From Diadema setosum (Eukaryota > Echinodermata > Echinoidea > Diadematoida > Diadematidae), in assembly GCF_964275005.1 (NCBI RefSeq), contig NC_092694.1:30708359-30772358 (forward strand): a stretch of DNA of 64,000 bases, in the 5' to 3' direction. Shown here piece by piece: positions 36,075 to 49,358 of this stretch. A model generated the notes under the pieces. It did no database searches. It was not told the origin of the DNA and saw only the letters and a list, made by a program, of their open reading frames with translations. Numbering within the stretch: the stretch's first letter is position 1; each line of letters opens with the position of its first letter. A program made the translations under genes and the position numbers.

Positions 36075-37050
36075 GTCTAACGTTAGATGAAGAAAGATCT
36101 AGAGTTTGGTCTTTAGGCTCAAGTCTAACAATATTAGTTCACGTAGATCCCACTTAACGTCAGCAGTTAGGCCCTAACGTTAGACTGTACGGTTGTATTC
36201 AATTTTGATGTGTAACGTTGATGCCTAACGTTAGTAGTAGAATGTCTATCTAACCGTTAGTTTTTAGAATAACGCTAAGATAATTGGTCTATAGAGTCTA
36301 ACAGGTTAGATCCTGTCTCCCTGGCACAGCACTAGCGTAAGCAAGGTTAGTGATATAGGCCTAGGTTCCATGAGTTCTACTAGAAACTCTACAGTAGGAT
36401 TGGTTAGGCCTACCGTTAGGTCGTTAGATCTAAAACACACAAGCCGACAAGGCTTGGCCTATCTAACTGGACGTTAGCTAGATTCTAGACACAAGTTGTC
36501 TAACGTTAGATTTTATTGACATTAACTTAGAGTAGACCAAAGAGATCTTTTAACAACTGAGTTAGGGTCCAACTGAGATCTTCAAGTTCTAACGTTAACG
36601 TTAACAGTTAGGCCTAACGGTAGTAACATTGTTACTCCCGTAATGTTACGTCGTTAGAACTAACCAGTTAATGTTAGTGTTAGTAGCCTACTTCTAAGCT
36701 ACGGTTACTGCTCGTTAGTGTTCACTTAGTATTAACGTCGTAACGTTAGAACTAACACTGAGTGACACTGAACAGTGTTATTATAATTGTTAGTGTTAGA
36801 ACTAGCTAATCAGATAATATGATAGAATCTCTCTTCGGGGACTTGTTACAATTCTGACATGTTAAGAACAACTCGGATTTTTTTTTTCTGACGTTAGGCC
36901 TAACCAAGTTAGACTGTCTAACGTTAGATGAAATCAATCTGGGGCTAACGTCAAGCCAAACCATAACGACAACGTTAACGTTACAGGTGTAACGACTAAC
37001 GGTATGGCTTAACTTCAAGGTTACACTACAGTGACACTATCTAACGTTAG
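36075..37050. promoter_or_regulatory. Dense cluster of TAACGTTAG palindromes
   Basis: CTAACGTTAG or close variants (CGTTAG, TAACGTTA, GTTAGTGTTAG, TAGGCCTA) occur more than 25 times in under 1 kb, in no fixed period. The palindrome reads the same on both strands. It borders the CpG-rich stretch at 37260-37760. Such word clusters could mark a promoter-proximal first intron of a leftward gene, or a satellite-like decay product. Confidence 0.45.
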
Positions 37051-37079
37051 TCTTGCCGCACTAACTCACAACTGTTTGT

Positions 37080-37360
37080 TATTTTGTTTTATTAGCTTTT
37101 CATGAATTCATGAATTGTCTTCCCAAATATCTAACGATTCTTATCCTTAGACCCAGAGTAGTCTTATAAAAAAACAGAAATTCACCTGTATTGATCTCCG
37201 GTGAGTGGAAAGCCGTCAATGACTGATCTTTGATGACAGTACAACTAGGCCTAACACCAATGTAGGAGCGCGTAGCTAGCTAGCTAGCTAGCTAGATCCC
37301 CACAATACAGCACGTAGGCCTGTCAGATTTCTGCACGCACGAAAGTCTGAATTGTATGTG
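37080..37360. repeat. Right arm of the inverted duplication
   Basis: Reverse complement of about 33340-33565 (see that entry). It includes a (GCTA)n run at 37273-37294. Confidence 0.55.
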
Positions 37361-37760
37361 CGCACGTACGTGCACGTAAGTTCTTGCGCGCGGACCGGCC
37401 GGGGACGTCCGCGGCAATGACGTAAAAAGTACCCGGATGTGGCTTTTTCGTCAAAATTTAGTGCACTTCGTAGCAAGGGCACTTCCAACGCGGGGCATAA
37501 TTTGCACAGCGCTAGCGTGCGCGTACGTGTACCTTACCTATAGCGCCGCGCCGACCACGGATAATAGTACAGTACTAAGTATATGGGCGGCTGTACCGCC
37601 CGAGCCAGCGAGTGGCCAGGCCTGTCATACTCGTACACTGTAGTCCCCGCATGTATTGCCCTAGGCCGGCGGCCGGCCTTGCATTAGCATGCACCATACA
37701 CCACTGCACGCATAAGCTAACACATACCGGTACAGCGTACTGCTTGATCATGCGATCGAT
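37260..37760. promoter_or_regulatory. CpG-rich, promoter-like stretch
   Basis: GC and CpG rise sharply compared with the AT-rich surroundings (GCGCGCGGACCGGCCGG, GGCCGGCGGCCGGCC, TGCGCGTACG). The TAACGTTAG cluster lies on its left. It may be a divergent or leftward promoter for the minus-strand exon-like units. On its right it abuts gene 3, whose own exons 1-2 are missing. No TATA box is evident. Confidence 0.35.
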
Positions 37761-40700
37761 GTGCACATCACAGATCAGTCATCTCTGCATACGCTGAAAA
37801 TATGCTGGAAAATATTCACCCACCTGGATATTTGGTTTTTTTTTTTTTTTTTTATTTGTTCTCTGTTGAAATGTCGCGAACACAATCGGGAACGAACCGT
37901 GATCTCGAACTTATCCTGTCTCCGAAGCAACTTCTTCCACGTAAGTACCGGTACGTAGCCACAGATTACTTTTACGCAAACTTCAAATGTGGGGGGAGTA
38001 CACGTGTACAAACGGTACAAACCACAATACCACGTGACTTCGATCCAGGACTTTGGCAGCTCTCCTTCATATATTATTCAAATGGAGACGCATTCCTGAA
38101 CGTCACAAGTCACTGTCATGGAAGCGTGCCTGTGACCCTTGATCCTACCGAAGATGATTTCATTGGCCAAAAACTGGATCATTTCTGTTCGTCAAAATTT
38201 CGGGTCAGTCATATTTTACCAAGCGAACATTAAGAAGAACTTAGCAAAATGTTAATAACATACATTTTATAAGTCTACATTATACAGATCGCATTGAGAG
38301 AAACTTAAAGCAATATCAAGTTCAACACACACACACACACACGCACACACTATACGTTCATGATGATTAACCGACATTTTGTGCATGAAACCGACATCGT
38401 TAAATGTGTGTTGTGTGAAACACTTAGAAAAAATTCCAACAAAAGCAGCTAGTTGCAATTGTAGCCTTTATCAAGGCCCTTATGCTGCTGTCAGCACTGG
38501 CATTGAGTGTCGTGAACAAAGAACTATGAAGCCAAAGCCGGGAAGAAGATCATGACCGGATGAAACTTGAAACCACTCACTACTCCTTGAACAATAACAG
38601 TTAGTCACTTCGGTTGTGTGGTTGTGATTTTTGCTATGAAACACTGGAAACAAACTTCGGTAACTTGAGAAGGGTACGTTACGACATTTAATCAGATCTC
38701 AATTCGTTTTCAAATTGGTCCATGAATCTAGTCATTTCCTGGGTCAGTGGTCGTGGTTCTCTTTATCTCCTCGACTAGAATGTTTTGCTCCTTTTGCATT
38801 CACTAAAGCACCACGCGTACTGTTACTTATAAGCAGCATCAAATAAGATTTTTAAGTATTCGTTTCAGTGAAAGTCTTTACTAATTCAGATTGTAATTAG
38901 GAATATTTCTTCCCTACAGAGAAGCCTTATGTATCACCATAATCATTCTTACAACTTCCCCTTCCCCCAGATTTCATTTATTGCTGTGAGACGAACAGGA
39001 AAGACAGACATAGGAATTGATGACATCATCGTGGAAAGCCATTATGTTGCAACGTGTAAGTCTTAGTCGGTCTTATATATTGACATACCGTTCAATGACA
39101 AAGAGGTTTATCAATGTCATAATATTTGAGTGTATGAATGCGTTTAAAACTTATGGGTTACAAGGCTTTCAGGCCTTGCCTCTGCCATACTTGTGTATCT
39201 CTGCCATGTTGTGCATGTGTTGTACGTCTGTATGTAAGTGCTTTTATATTCTTTTTATGTGTAATGTTTTTATAGCCACACGATGGATACCTGCCAACCC
39301 CGACCCCGACCACACCCTTTACATGAACACCAACACTTTTCCCACCTCTCAAGCTTTCACGTTCATTTCATATCACGCACATGTCTTGCTGCTCCAGCCG
39401 AGAGCAACACAGAACACCACAGATCATCAGGCGGAGTCTCATCTTCCGTGGCCATGACAACCTCCTTGGTAACGAGAAATGCGTCGCTCGTTGAGAATTC
39501 AGCGATGAAAGGTGGTAGGCAATTATGTTACCTTCGTTTGATACTTTACCGTATATTTTCTTTCTCTCGCTGAAATTTGGAAAAATCAAATGAAAACTTG
39601 ACGATCATTTTGTTAAATGTCATGTGATGTACTTAAGAAAAAGCGACAAAGGAATAAAAACTCTTAGAATGCGAAATAATACTGAGATGAATAACAATTT
39701 CGGTTAAAGTCGATGATGACTGATGCAAAACGCTTTTTTTTAACAATTTTATTAACCTTGAGAAGAAAACGACACTTTAAGTTAGAGAAATACAGATAAA
39801 GATCTTTAAAAAAGTTTCAATTGGAAGCAGCGTTGTAATTGCTTTTCTAACTTTATTCTATACTAAAATTAGACTGACATAACAACCTCTTTTGGTAGTA
39901 AGTAAACCAATCTTTACCCGAAAGACAGTATCCATAAGACTGGTGGTATGATAAGAAACAAGCAGCATGGCACCGAAATGTTGCCGTACCATGCTTCTTT
40001 TGACATAGTGTAAATATTCTATAGTTAACGGAAACGTCGATGTTTTAATTATAATTAAACAACAGCTAACAGCCGTGCATATAATCAAAATTAATATTCA
40101 GGTTGTCCTGGCTGCCCGGTTATCATCGCTGTGGTGAGCATCGTCGTAGTCATGGTTGTCGTTACTATGGTACCATTGTTACCTGTTTCACCGATGTCGA
40201 ATGGGGTGAGTGTCATCTAGGCTATGCCTTCTTAGCTTGGAGGGGGGGGGGAGGGGAGAGGGGAGGGGCGGGGCGAATGGCAAATATCCAAAGCACAGAT
40301 AGTATATGGATAATCCCCTTACTCTCTCAGTCCTGTATTAGCCATAAGGGGGGAATGCGGAATAAATAGTTTGGTGGAATTCTGATAAAAAGCATGAAAA
40401 TATTCAAAAAATGGAAATATTTCTCTTTTTTGAAAAATAATGGATTGATATGGGCCCAATACAGAATTGAATTGACAATTAGAGCACAAAATGCATCTGA
40501 AATTACCACTAAATTCTGTATGTTAATAAAAAAGACAACTGTTTTAGAAAAAGCAGATATGTCTAAATTCCCTAAATGACCCGTTTTCTGAGCACATCCA
40601 ATATACACCCTGATCCCTGCCAATCTCCCCTAAATTGTATAGATGGTTCAGTCCTCAATCTATACACACTATGTCATATCTGCCCTACTATGGAGTAGTC

Positions 40701-40849
40701 CTGAGGCTTCAGATCAATGATAATGCTTTGAAAAACATTGTCAAAACCTTAAGGGGAATAAAAAAAAAATCCCCTTTGGAACGAATTCCCTAGGATACCT
40801 CGTTTTGAGATGTATATTCACCCTTTCGACGATTTTATACTTATATGCA

Positions 40850-41760
40850 GTATATACGAACTCGCCTTCTCGTCGTGAATTAAGAGAGTGTATTTGACTG
40901 TCTGTACAAATGCCTCCGCGAGCCGTGTCAGGATGGCCGAGTAGGCGGGGTTCGTTTTGTTGCAGTTTACAACGATCCCTTTAAATTATTAAAACTACTA
41001 GTCTGTATGCTACCATGTATAATGCTGTGTCAGAAGCAGCTCACCAACACAAGCGGCACACATACCAAGTTCAGCATCACTTGGAGTATGTCACTCCCAA
41101 GCGTCACTTGTGGAGGATGTTAAATTGGTATACTTATTTTGTTACCAACTTTTGCTACCGACTCTTGCTACCAAGTTCTGCTACCAAGTTTTGTTACCAA
41201 CTCAATCACGCTAACGTGGAACACCTTTCACAACCATATGGTGGCACAGGTATCGTTGATGGCACGGGGTAAAGTGCTGTATCGCATCGTTACCAACTTC
41301 CTCAGGCGACGACTGGAACTTGGATTGGGCACGGACTATGCGACAAGTCACATTACCATTATACCCGAAATCCAACGGCGAAGACTGGGACTTGGATTGG
41401 GCACGGACTATGCGACAAGTCACATTACCATTATACCCGAAATCCAATGACTTGCTAATTGGTCTTCTCAGGAACGGCGCTCCAACTCAGGAATATGTAC
41501 CACTACTCTCCAAACTGTTGTATTATGGTAGAACCCTCAAGAAGACACATTGCAGGCAGCAATTCAGAAACACATGTGCAGTTTATTACATTAGAAGTGA
41601 ACACTGACAACACATTAGAAATGTATCATACACGGGCTACTTGTTGCGGACTATGTCACACAACGGCCACTTTATATGCCTCTCCTCCTATCGCGGAATG
41701 AGGAGGCAATCCCGCACGGCCGTGAACGACGTGAAAAATACTCGCAGTACTCGTTCAAAA
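40850..41760. mobile_element. Insertion in gene 3 intron 6 with tRNA-Leu-like head and tandem repeats
   Basis: Sequence absent from the matching intron of gene 1. It holds GTCAGGATGGCCGAGTAGGC (40927-40946), which looks like the 5' part of a tRNA-Leu. It also holds a 15-bp minisatellite with TTGCTACCAAGTT-like units (41136-41206) and a 72-bp unit repeated twice (about 41306-41449). It may be a tRNA-derived SINE or a composite insertion. Ends and target duplication are not defined. Confidence 0.4.
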
Positions 41761-42122
41761 TATTTACAATGTTGGCGTGGTTATTAAATTCGTACAACGA
41801 CTATACATTTTAGCAGTATCTCTTGTACATGGTTACTTTAATTCGGCATGTATCATCGGTCTAAACCGGAGTTGGTATTAAAATAATTCAAACTTGCCCA
41901 TGACAAACAAGTAACCACATATTTAATAATAAATGTTAAAACTCATAATAATGCACTACCACATTACAGCATCTGCCAAACGTTCCGATAATGCGCCCAA
42001 TTCTATACTACCCGCACAATCGATTATGACAAATTATAATCGAACGGTTAAATCGAATTTCGTTACAATATATATATATATATATATTGATTAGGTTGCC
42101 CACGTGTTGGCAAGATAAAAAG

Positions 42123-42222
42123 ATAAGTAACAAAACTGGAACAAAATTCATTTCCTTATTCATGCTGTGAAATAAACCGTTGGTGAATACAGCATGAACT
42201 TTGTTCCAGTTTTGTTACTTAT
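42123..42222. mobile_element. 100-bp MITE with 23-bp perfect TIRs
   Basis: ATAAGTAACAAAACTGGAAC begins a 23-bp repeat (42123-42145), whose exact reverse complement ends the element (42200-42222). The centre is about 54 bp. It lies just upstream of exon 7 of gene 3 and is absent from gene 1. Confidence 0.6.
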
Positions 42223-42599
42223 TATGTATACAAACATACATACATATTTTATATTATATACAATTATATGATATATCACTAGATCCGACCAGAATCTGCG
42301 AACAGAGCAGGCGATAGGAGACAAGGCTACGGTCAATTTATCTGATGACAAGTATTATGACGTTCTTCAGAGAGATACTAAGATCGAAGAAACTCGTCTT
42401 CATATCATTGAACAGCCACGTCACCACGGCGACGACGATTCGTCGGATGCTGATACTGGTCACTTGTATTATGTGGTAAAGCCTGACAACTGCGGATTGG
42501 AAAACAGTGTTCCAATCCGGCATGAACCACTGTGTAGTAGTGACCAGCTTGATTCTTAAAGGGGAACTCATGAAGATCATGACATCACATATGGACTAC

Positions 42600-45500
42600 C
42601 ATACAAACAAAGAATATAGAAAATTCAACAAAATATCATTTCATTTGAAAAATACACATTCCTTGAACTTGTTACTGACATATGTCAAGGGTAATATTAT
42701 TCCCCCTGCTTTCTAAAAGATATAAGTCTAGTGCTCCTTCATTATGCTAGAAGAGTGAAACAAATGTCTAATTTTCTTTATATATTCTTTATAGGGTAGT
42801 CCATATGGGATGTCATGATCCGAAGTAGTCTTCTGATCCAGCGGTCTCGTCACCAAAACTACTACATGATCATGCTAACACATTTTTTTTTTTTTTTTTA
42901 TAAACTGAATATGAATGATCTTGGAAAATATAATGTTGTTTTGATCTGATATGAGCAGCTTCTACCTTTTCTCTGCTTCTTCCAACCTGAAAAACGTGAT
43001 AACTGTCCTGATAACAACGCCAAAACTACTGGTAGTTGCCAATATCCTAGCGCGAGAGCGTCGTCTACAAGGATGTAATAATTATCAAAAGATCTTGAGA
43101 AATTGAATATTTTACCTTTAATAGAATTGTGCTGGTAACTAAATAGTTGTTAGTGTATGTAAACAAGTTTAAATGTTTTCTTTTCTATTATCTCCATATT
43201 ATATGCTTTGAAGAATTCAGGGCTTTTTCAAAGCTCTATTCCGTACGCATGCATGTATGTATGTATTTATAAGTATTTGGGATTTTTTATTCTTGTGTCA
43301 TGGTTTGCTATTTTTATGCTGTACTTAAAAAAATTATTGGTGAAAATACTAAAAGGGATTAATTTTTGTCTGTTGTCCAGTGTACTCTACTTTTTCTTCT
43401 AGTCACTTAAATTCTGTTTATATATATCTTATATATTATTGTCATTGCCATTTTTTTTCTATTATGTCGACTGTTGAATTAATCTAAATTTGGAATAGAT
43501 CATAAAGTAAAGATCAATAGCCTGGATTCTCATTTTCTTGTTATGAATGTCGGAAATATTTGAAGTATCTTACACCACTGTTACAGCCATCATTCAAGTG
43601 TTTGAACTATATGGATCAGTTTCTATTTTCATGGATACCCTATAGTATCTTTCACAAGTTTATGCTTTCTTGGCAAAAGTTATGCTACAGTCTTACAATC
43701 TAGAGTCAAATAAATTCCTTTGATGACTCATATGATTTCCACATAAAAACCCCATATTTTGAAGCGGCCGTATAGTTTTGGTTGAGACCTAACTTCAGTT
43801 TTCACTTTTTTTTGCGAGGTAATAAGAACACCTCTTATGAAATATGAAAGAGCATGCATATAATCTCAAGAGGGATGCAACGTTTATTTGATGAAAATTG
43901 GTTCTGAAATGACTGAGATATCCAGGCGAGTGCAATCCTAATGAAAGGTGGGACCCTCCTTTTATTAGGATCGCTTTGTTTTACTTTATTTGTGGATGTC
44001 TCGGCCATTCTAACACCCATTAACTCCTCTTAGAATGATATGCTCTGTATTATTTCAAAAGTAGTTTCTTGATATCTCGCAAAAATTAAAAGCCCAATCT
44101 TTATCTCCAATACAGTACCATCCCTTTAACATTTTGACATCGTCACTCCAGATTGTCAAACATTTATTATAATAGGTTTAAGAGCACATCAAACCCGGAC
44201 TAGCTTAGAATATTGAAGTATTGTATTATATAATGCTGTGACTTTGTACATGACAAATAATACGTTTGTTCCTTTAAATCCATTGAAATACCAACGACGA
44301 ATATTACAGAGGTTTTCTTTTTTTTTTTATTTGTCATGATTTATTAGCGTGATCAGCAAACCCATATAAATTTGCACAGCAGAATTTTCTTTGTAAACAA
44401 AATAATGCATTCGCATTCATGCATATAGTGATACCAACTTTTGTTTGACAATTTGCATGTTATTATGCCTCTTTTTTTAATTTATGCTGTATTTAAAGTT
44501 ATTCACGTAAGACTTTCTTGAAATTCTCCCATTCCTCCGACAATACCATTCCCAGATTGTAGCTGACATCTGCAAGAACAAAGCTCGAATATGCTGTATA
44601 AAATATTGCACGTTAGACAACTCCACATTTGCTACGTGTGTCAATGATATGCATATTAAGAATTTCATTGTAAGCACGACGTGTCTTGGAGAAAACGTAT
44701 AATGACTGAAGGTTTAATTATTGCTTGTGATTGATTAATAGCTACGCTACGATTGTATTTATATATTATATCAGATTTCAATGTTTGCACGCAAGGCCAC
44801 CTTCAGCAGTCGCTTACAATATCACAAGCCCATGCTACGTGTGTCAATGATATGCATATTAAGAATTTCATTGTAAGCACGACGTGTCTTGGAGAAAACG
44901 TATAATGACTGAAGGTTTAATTATTGCTTGTGATTGATTAATAGCTACGATTGTATTTATATATTATATCAGATTTCAATGTTTGCACGCAAGGCCACCT
45001 TCAGAAGTCGCTTACAATATCACAAGCCCATATTAAATGATCACACGTTCCCTAATTTGTACAATCATCGATGTAACTTGATGGTTAAATTTTCTTTCAT
45101 AAAATGAATTTCTGTTTTTATCCCTTGCAGGCACAGATTTAATTACAATGATCTTTCGACGATATTATCTGAAACGCATATCAAAAATATTTTGTTCACA
45201 ACTACCCAACGTGACATTGTCATTCTTTGAACGAATTAACCTTTAAATAAAACGTTGTCTGCTTTAAAAAAAAAAAATGACAATGTTAATATTCATCACC
45301 GTTTCGACTATTTTTGTACGTCACGAAAGGACGAAATGCTATTGATTGTAATAACAATTGCAATTCAGTTATGTTTGTTTCTTCATTTTTGTCAAGAAAG
45401 AGTGAACATAAATTTCAATCAACAAATCGATAGGTTTACACGATGATTTTCTTTGTATTTCGTGAATATGCATTTTTCTTTCGTTGTTGTTGATTTTGTT

Positions 45501-46380
45501 TGTTTATATTTATTCTTTCATGGTTATGTGTTCCCTCTTACTTTTTTTTTTTTCATTCAAAACAAAAAGTCAGGGATTTTCTGTGCGGGAGGATGTATGT
45601 GCGTGTTTGTTTGTGTGTATGTTTGCATTTCTTGCCATCTATACAGGCTTTCATAGACCTAGTTTGTTTCAAAGTTCCTCGACTCGCCAGAATTTTTTGC
45701 TTATCTTCTGACTTTTAATATCAGATGACAAACTGAATGATGTATTATCAGACTTTAACTAACATAAGTTGGTATCAGATGTGACCATTACAATAGTCAC
45801 GACTGATGGAACGCTACCCCCCCCCCCCCAAAAAAAAAAAAAAAAACACCAAACAAACAAACAAACAAACAATAACAACAACAAAAACTAAAATGAGATT
45901 GCTAAACTCTGTCATCTGAAGTTAGAATAATTATACCAAACATAATAATCATCAATTTATTTTACATTAATTTTTCTTTTTTTTTTGGGGGGGGGGCGAC
46001 TTCAGTGTTCTTCATCACATCGCTGCAAATGGCAAAATACACAGCTATCCTGTACGCTGAGAAAAACAGAACAAAACATCATTAAGTGTGTATTTATTTC
46101 TACCAAAAATTGAAACAGAGAATGGATACAACTTGTTCCTTTTTTCCCCTCTTTTACCTACGTCACCTTTTGTCTGTTGCTTAGGGTTTGGATGATATTT
46201 TACTCTTCTTGTTGATAATTCGCACCGAGTTTTGCAACGCTGTAGGATAGCAGTAAACAATACACTTTTTGTCTCTGCACTGTTATGAAGCACAAGCACA
46301 TTTGGTGCAAACCCTATTTATTCTAGTTATACAGAATACAGTAAAATTTGAAATGCGTTTGATATTAGATTTATTATTAT
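42600..46380. other. 3' region of gene 3, no gene recognised
   Basis: Paralogous to 9660-14500 after gene 1, lacking the inverted-repeat insertion at 10337-10811. It contains a young 203-bp tandem duplication (44631-45033) and poly-A, poly-G and CAAACAAA runs near 45820-45990. Open frames here are short and differ between the copies. Confidence 0.5.
44631..45033. repeat. 203-bp tandem duplication, nearly identical copies
   Basis: GCTACGTGTGTCAATGATAT starts copies at 44631 and 44834. The copies differ by only a few bases, so the duplication is recent. Gene 1's 3' region has a single copy. Confidence 0.75.
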
Positions 46381-46384
46381 TAGA

Positions 46385-46415
46385 TATTTGATATTAGGCC
46401 CACGAGTTTGACACC

Positions 46416-46462
<47 letters not shown>

Positions 46463-47009
46463 CCCACGAGACCGATACATTCAAAGCCCCATTAATGTAA
46501 TGTATGTCTCGTGTTTTGTTTTGTTTTTTATTATTATTTTTTAATCTATGGCCTTATTTGCCTCGTGGGCCGTATGACTCGTATTGTCGGTATCGAGCAA
46601 TGACCCTTATGATCTTACACACCCTATACTAGGTTGGGAACATGTTTTTGATTGTATAGATATAAGAGGCAATTGGAATACCTAGTCCTGACTGGATTTG
46701 TAAAGGGAAAGAGATCACGTGGACCACAGCGACTCAATTTCCTTTCCGCAATGGCTGAGATAGTTGGCGAGAGAGCATCTACCTTGCTGCACTCGTGAGG
46801 CGATAGAGGGAGCTGGAGAAGGCTTACTGCATCATTGATCGCCAACGGCCAGTGACGTCCATGGCAGAACAGAGAGAGAGAGAGATAATTCACTGCTTTT
46901 GTCCATAACAATTGTGCCTAAGTTACACCTAAAGCATGATTTCCAGACAGTTAGATTTCAAAATTTACTCAAATTAAGGGGGGGGGGGACCCCAGTCAAC
47001 AACATCCCA
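46385..47009. repeat. Array and duplicated block upstream of gene 4
   Basis: Very similar to 14825-15440 upstream of gene 2. It includes GGCCCACGAGTTTGACACC, a long poly-A run (46421-46460), and the reversed CTCGTGGGCCGTATGACTCG words. Confidence 0.6.
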
Positions 47010-47345
47010 CCATACTCCTCAATCCCCAAGTAAAATTGAGCTCATATAAACTCTCTAGTGAAACTTTCGTAAATAACGAGCCTGCAGCTCAACTAAGCCT
47101 ACGACAAAGTGACTACGGGATCGTAAATGTCAGGCGAACTGCTATTGTTCCATCAACCTACTTCCTCCTTTTGTGATAGGCTGGTTACTTTCAGCTTTAT
47201 TGTGTCCACTAAATATTCCCTTCTTATTCGATGATCAAGGAGGTTAGCTCAATTCCAGAGTGGACGAAGACCTAGCTGCAGTATAGTACACGCTTGTGCA
47301 TGTAGACAACCGTTATCTGCATTCAAATTATCTGGATAGAAGGAC
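47010..47345 (+). promoter_or_regulatory. Conserved upstream region of gene 4
   Basis: Almost identical to 15440-15779 before gene 2. TCATATAAAC near 47041 is TATA-like. It runs to the start codon. Confidence 0.45.
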
Positions 47346-49317
47346 ATGAGGCTTCTCATTTCGCTGGCCCTATTGTACCTAGCCACAGCAAATGGTAAGG
47401 TTATACGTAGTATCTCTAGTACAGTACTTGTTAGCATGCTGTATAGCGTATAATGTTTGCTGTACATTAAACAAAGAAGTCACTGTATATGCGGTATGAG
47501 GTCAAAGCGCCAATACTTAGAGCACTTGATTTATGGGAATGATATGACCAACAAAGGAAGGGATGCGTAGTGCCGATTCGGTATACTACTTACAACTAGT
47601 GGCACAATTATGCCTGTACAGGAAACATTAAAATATTATGCCAGTCGTGTTTGAGAATAATGGTGATTAATCATTCTTTTGAATACATTTTAAAATAGTA
47701 CATATAGTCTGAAAAACAGTTGCACAATCTCTATATCCTACAAAAGTCTAACATTATCTTCATTTCTCTTTCTTTTCTGGATAGGAGATTGGACATGCGA
47801 TTTTGAATCTTCCACATGTGGTATGATAGACGACGAGGGAGATGGATGCTGGAGTCGTAGTCGGTTTCCTGTTGGTGACAGTATGTATAGGACCCTGGAG
47901 CGGTATTACCGCGAATTCAGAGAAACTTAACGCCACGCAGAGTCAATCAAGTTAATCAGAAATAGCATTGATATTGCCAGATGGAACGATTATTGTAATA
48001 AGTCCTTCTTCTATAAAAATCTGTCAATAGGACAACTTGAGAAAATCATGACACACAACACTGTAATGGCATTCATAGAAAGACCACCTTCCTGGAGGAG
48101 TGTCATAGAAGACATTTTGGATTTGAGCAGAGCCATCATAAACGTAGGAAGAAATATACGCCCTATTAAATTTGGGCATGTGTGTACGTAGATTAAACCG
48201 ACAGAGAGTGTTAGGCCCTTTTTTGAATACTTGAATACAGACGGATACAATGAAAATAAATGTTTTTTCTTTGTGTAAAATGATATTCTGTGAATTGTTT
48301 ACATTAATTTGTCTATTTGTCTATTTGTATTTGTGCACACATCGAATCAAATTCAACTCTGCTAGATCCTGGCTATTAAACACTAGCTATCAAATTAAAG
48401 ACAACTGACCCTTGGGTAAAGGCAGAAACTGATCAAGTAAATATGATACGATGGCTACTGGCCACTTTACTGGCTGACTGTTGTTAATAAATACAATGCG
48501 ATTGCAGATAAATGGTTATCAGTATCATTGCTAAATAGTATCATTTGCAAAAGAAAACTTTCCACTTGCGTCTTTTCGAAATATATTTGGATTTCCTGCA
48601 TTGACTATTTCGGAATTCTGGCTTCCTCTTTCGTTGTTACGACCAATGAATATTGAAAATAACAGCTGAGACTGATGGGTAAATTTAACATTTACATTTC
48701 AGTCATTGTCTATTTACTCTGCCACAGTTAACTAAAAACATATTTACATTAAAAACACGTTTATAAAATTGAGAGGAATCTTTTTCATATTTGTAAGGGT
48801 CATTTAGAAAAATGTATGCTATACTTGAACCAAACAGACTACTTGACAAAGTAACATAGCTTACCAAATCTTACCAAATGCCTTGCTATGATGATAACAT
48901 TCTTTATCGCCACTATTTGACAATCGTCACCACTGCAATAATAATGTCATTTGTCTCAGATTTTTTCTACGCAGACTACAATTGTTGGTATGGTAAACAT
49001 GAACACACGGTACAAACCACAATACCACGTGACTTCGGCCCTGGACGATGGCGGCTCTCCTGCAGCTATCTTTCGAGCGGTGACGGATTCCTGAACGTCA
49101 CAAGTCACTGTAGTGATAGTCTTTCTGTGACCCTCGACAATACCAGAGGATATTTTGTGAAACAAATATTGCATCTATTTTGTTCTTCCAGCTTTCAGGT
49201 CAGTCATATTTACCAAGCAAAAAAAAAAAAAAAAGAAAAAGGAAAATGACAAGGACATATCTGATAGCATTGAGAGGAACATAATGTCAACACGCACGCA
49301 CACACACACACACACAC

Positions 49318-49358
<41 letters not shown>

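Larger units (their letters stand above)
37965..42559 (+). pseudogene. Gene 3: MAM-like TM receptor, 5'-truncated copy
   Basis: Exons 3-7 are present: 37965-38203, 38971-39055, 39398-39511, 40102-40205, 42283-42559. They encode TVQTTIPRDFDPGLWQLSF, ISFIAVRRTGKTDIGIDDI, the stalk, GCPGCPVIIAVVSIVVVMV, and a tail with YDVL and YYVV (HLYYVVKPD). Exons 1 and 2 are not found. Upstream is the CpG-rich foreign block, and an open frame runs from 37802 straight into exon 3 through its acceptor. The TM exon has one extra base relative to gene 1 (CCATTGTTACC against GCATTTTACC). This shifts the frame after the membrane span and would end the tail early. It is most like genes 1 and 5. Probably a pseudogene, or a chimaera driven by a new promoter. 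Confidence 0.65.

Noticed and set aside
37802-38233. A complete 143-aa protein starting at 37802
   Set aside because: It runs through poly-T and the exon 3 acceptor; the conserved part starts at 37965.
40927-40946. Functional tRNA-Leu gene
   Set aside because: Only the 5' part of the tRNA is recognisable; no T arm or 3' end in place.
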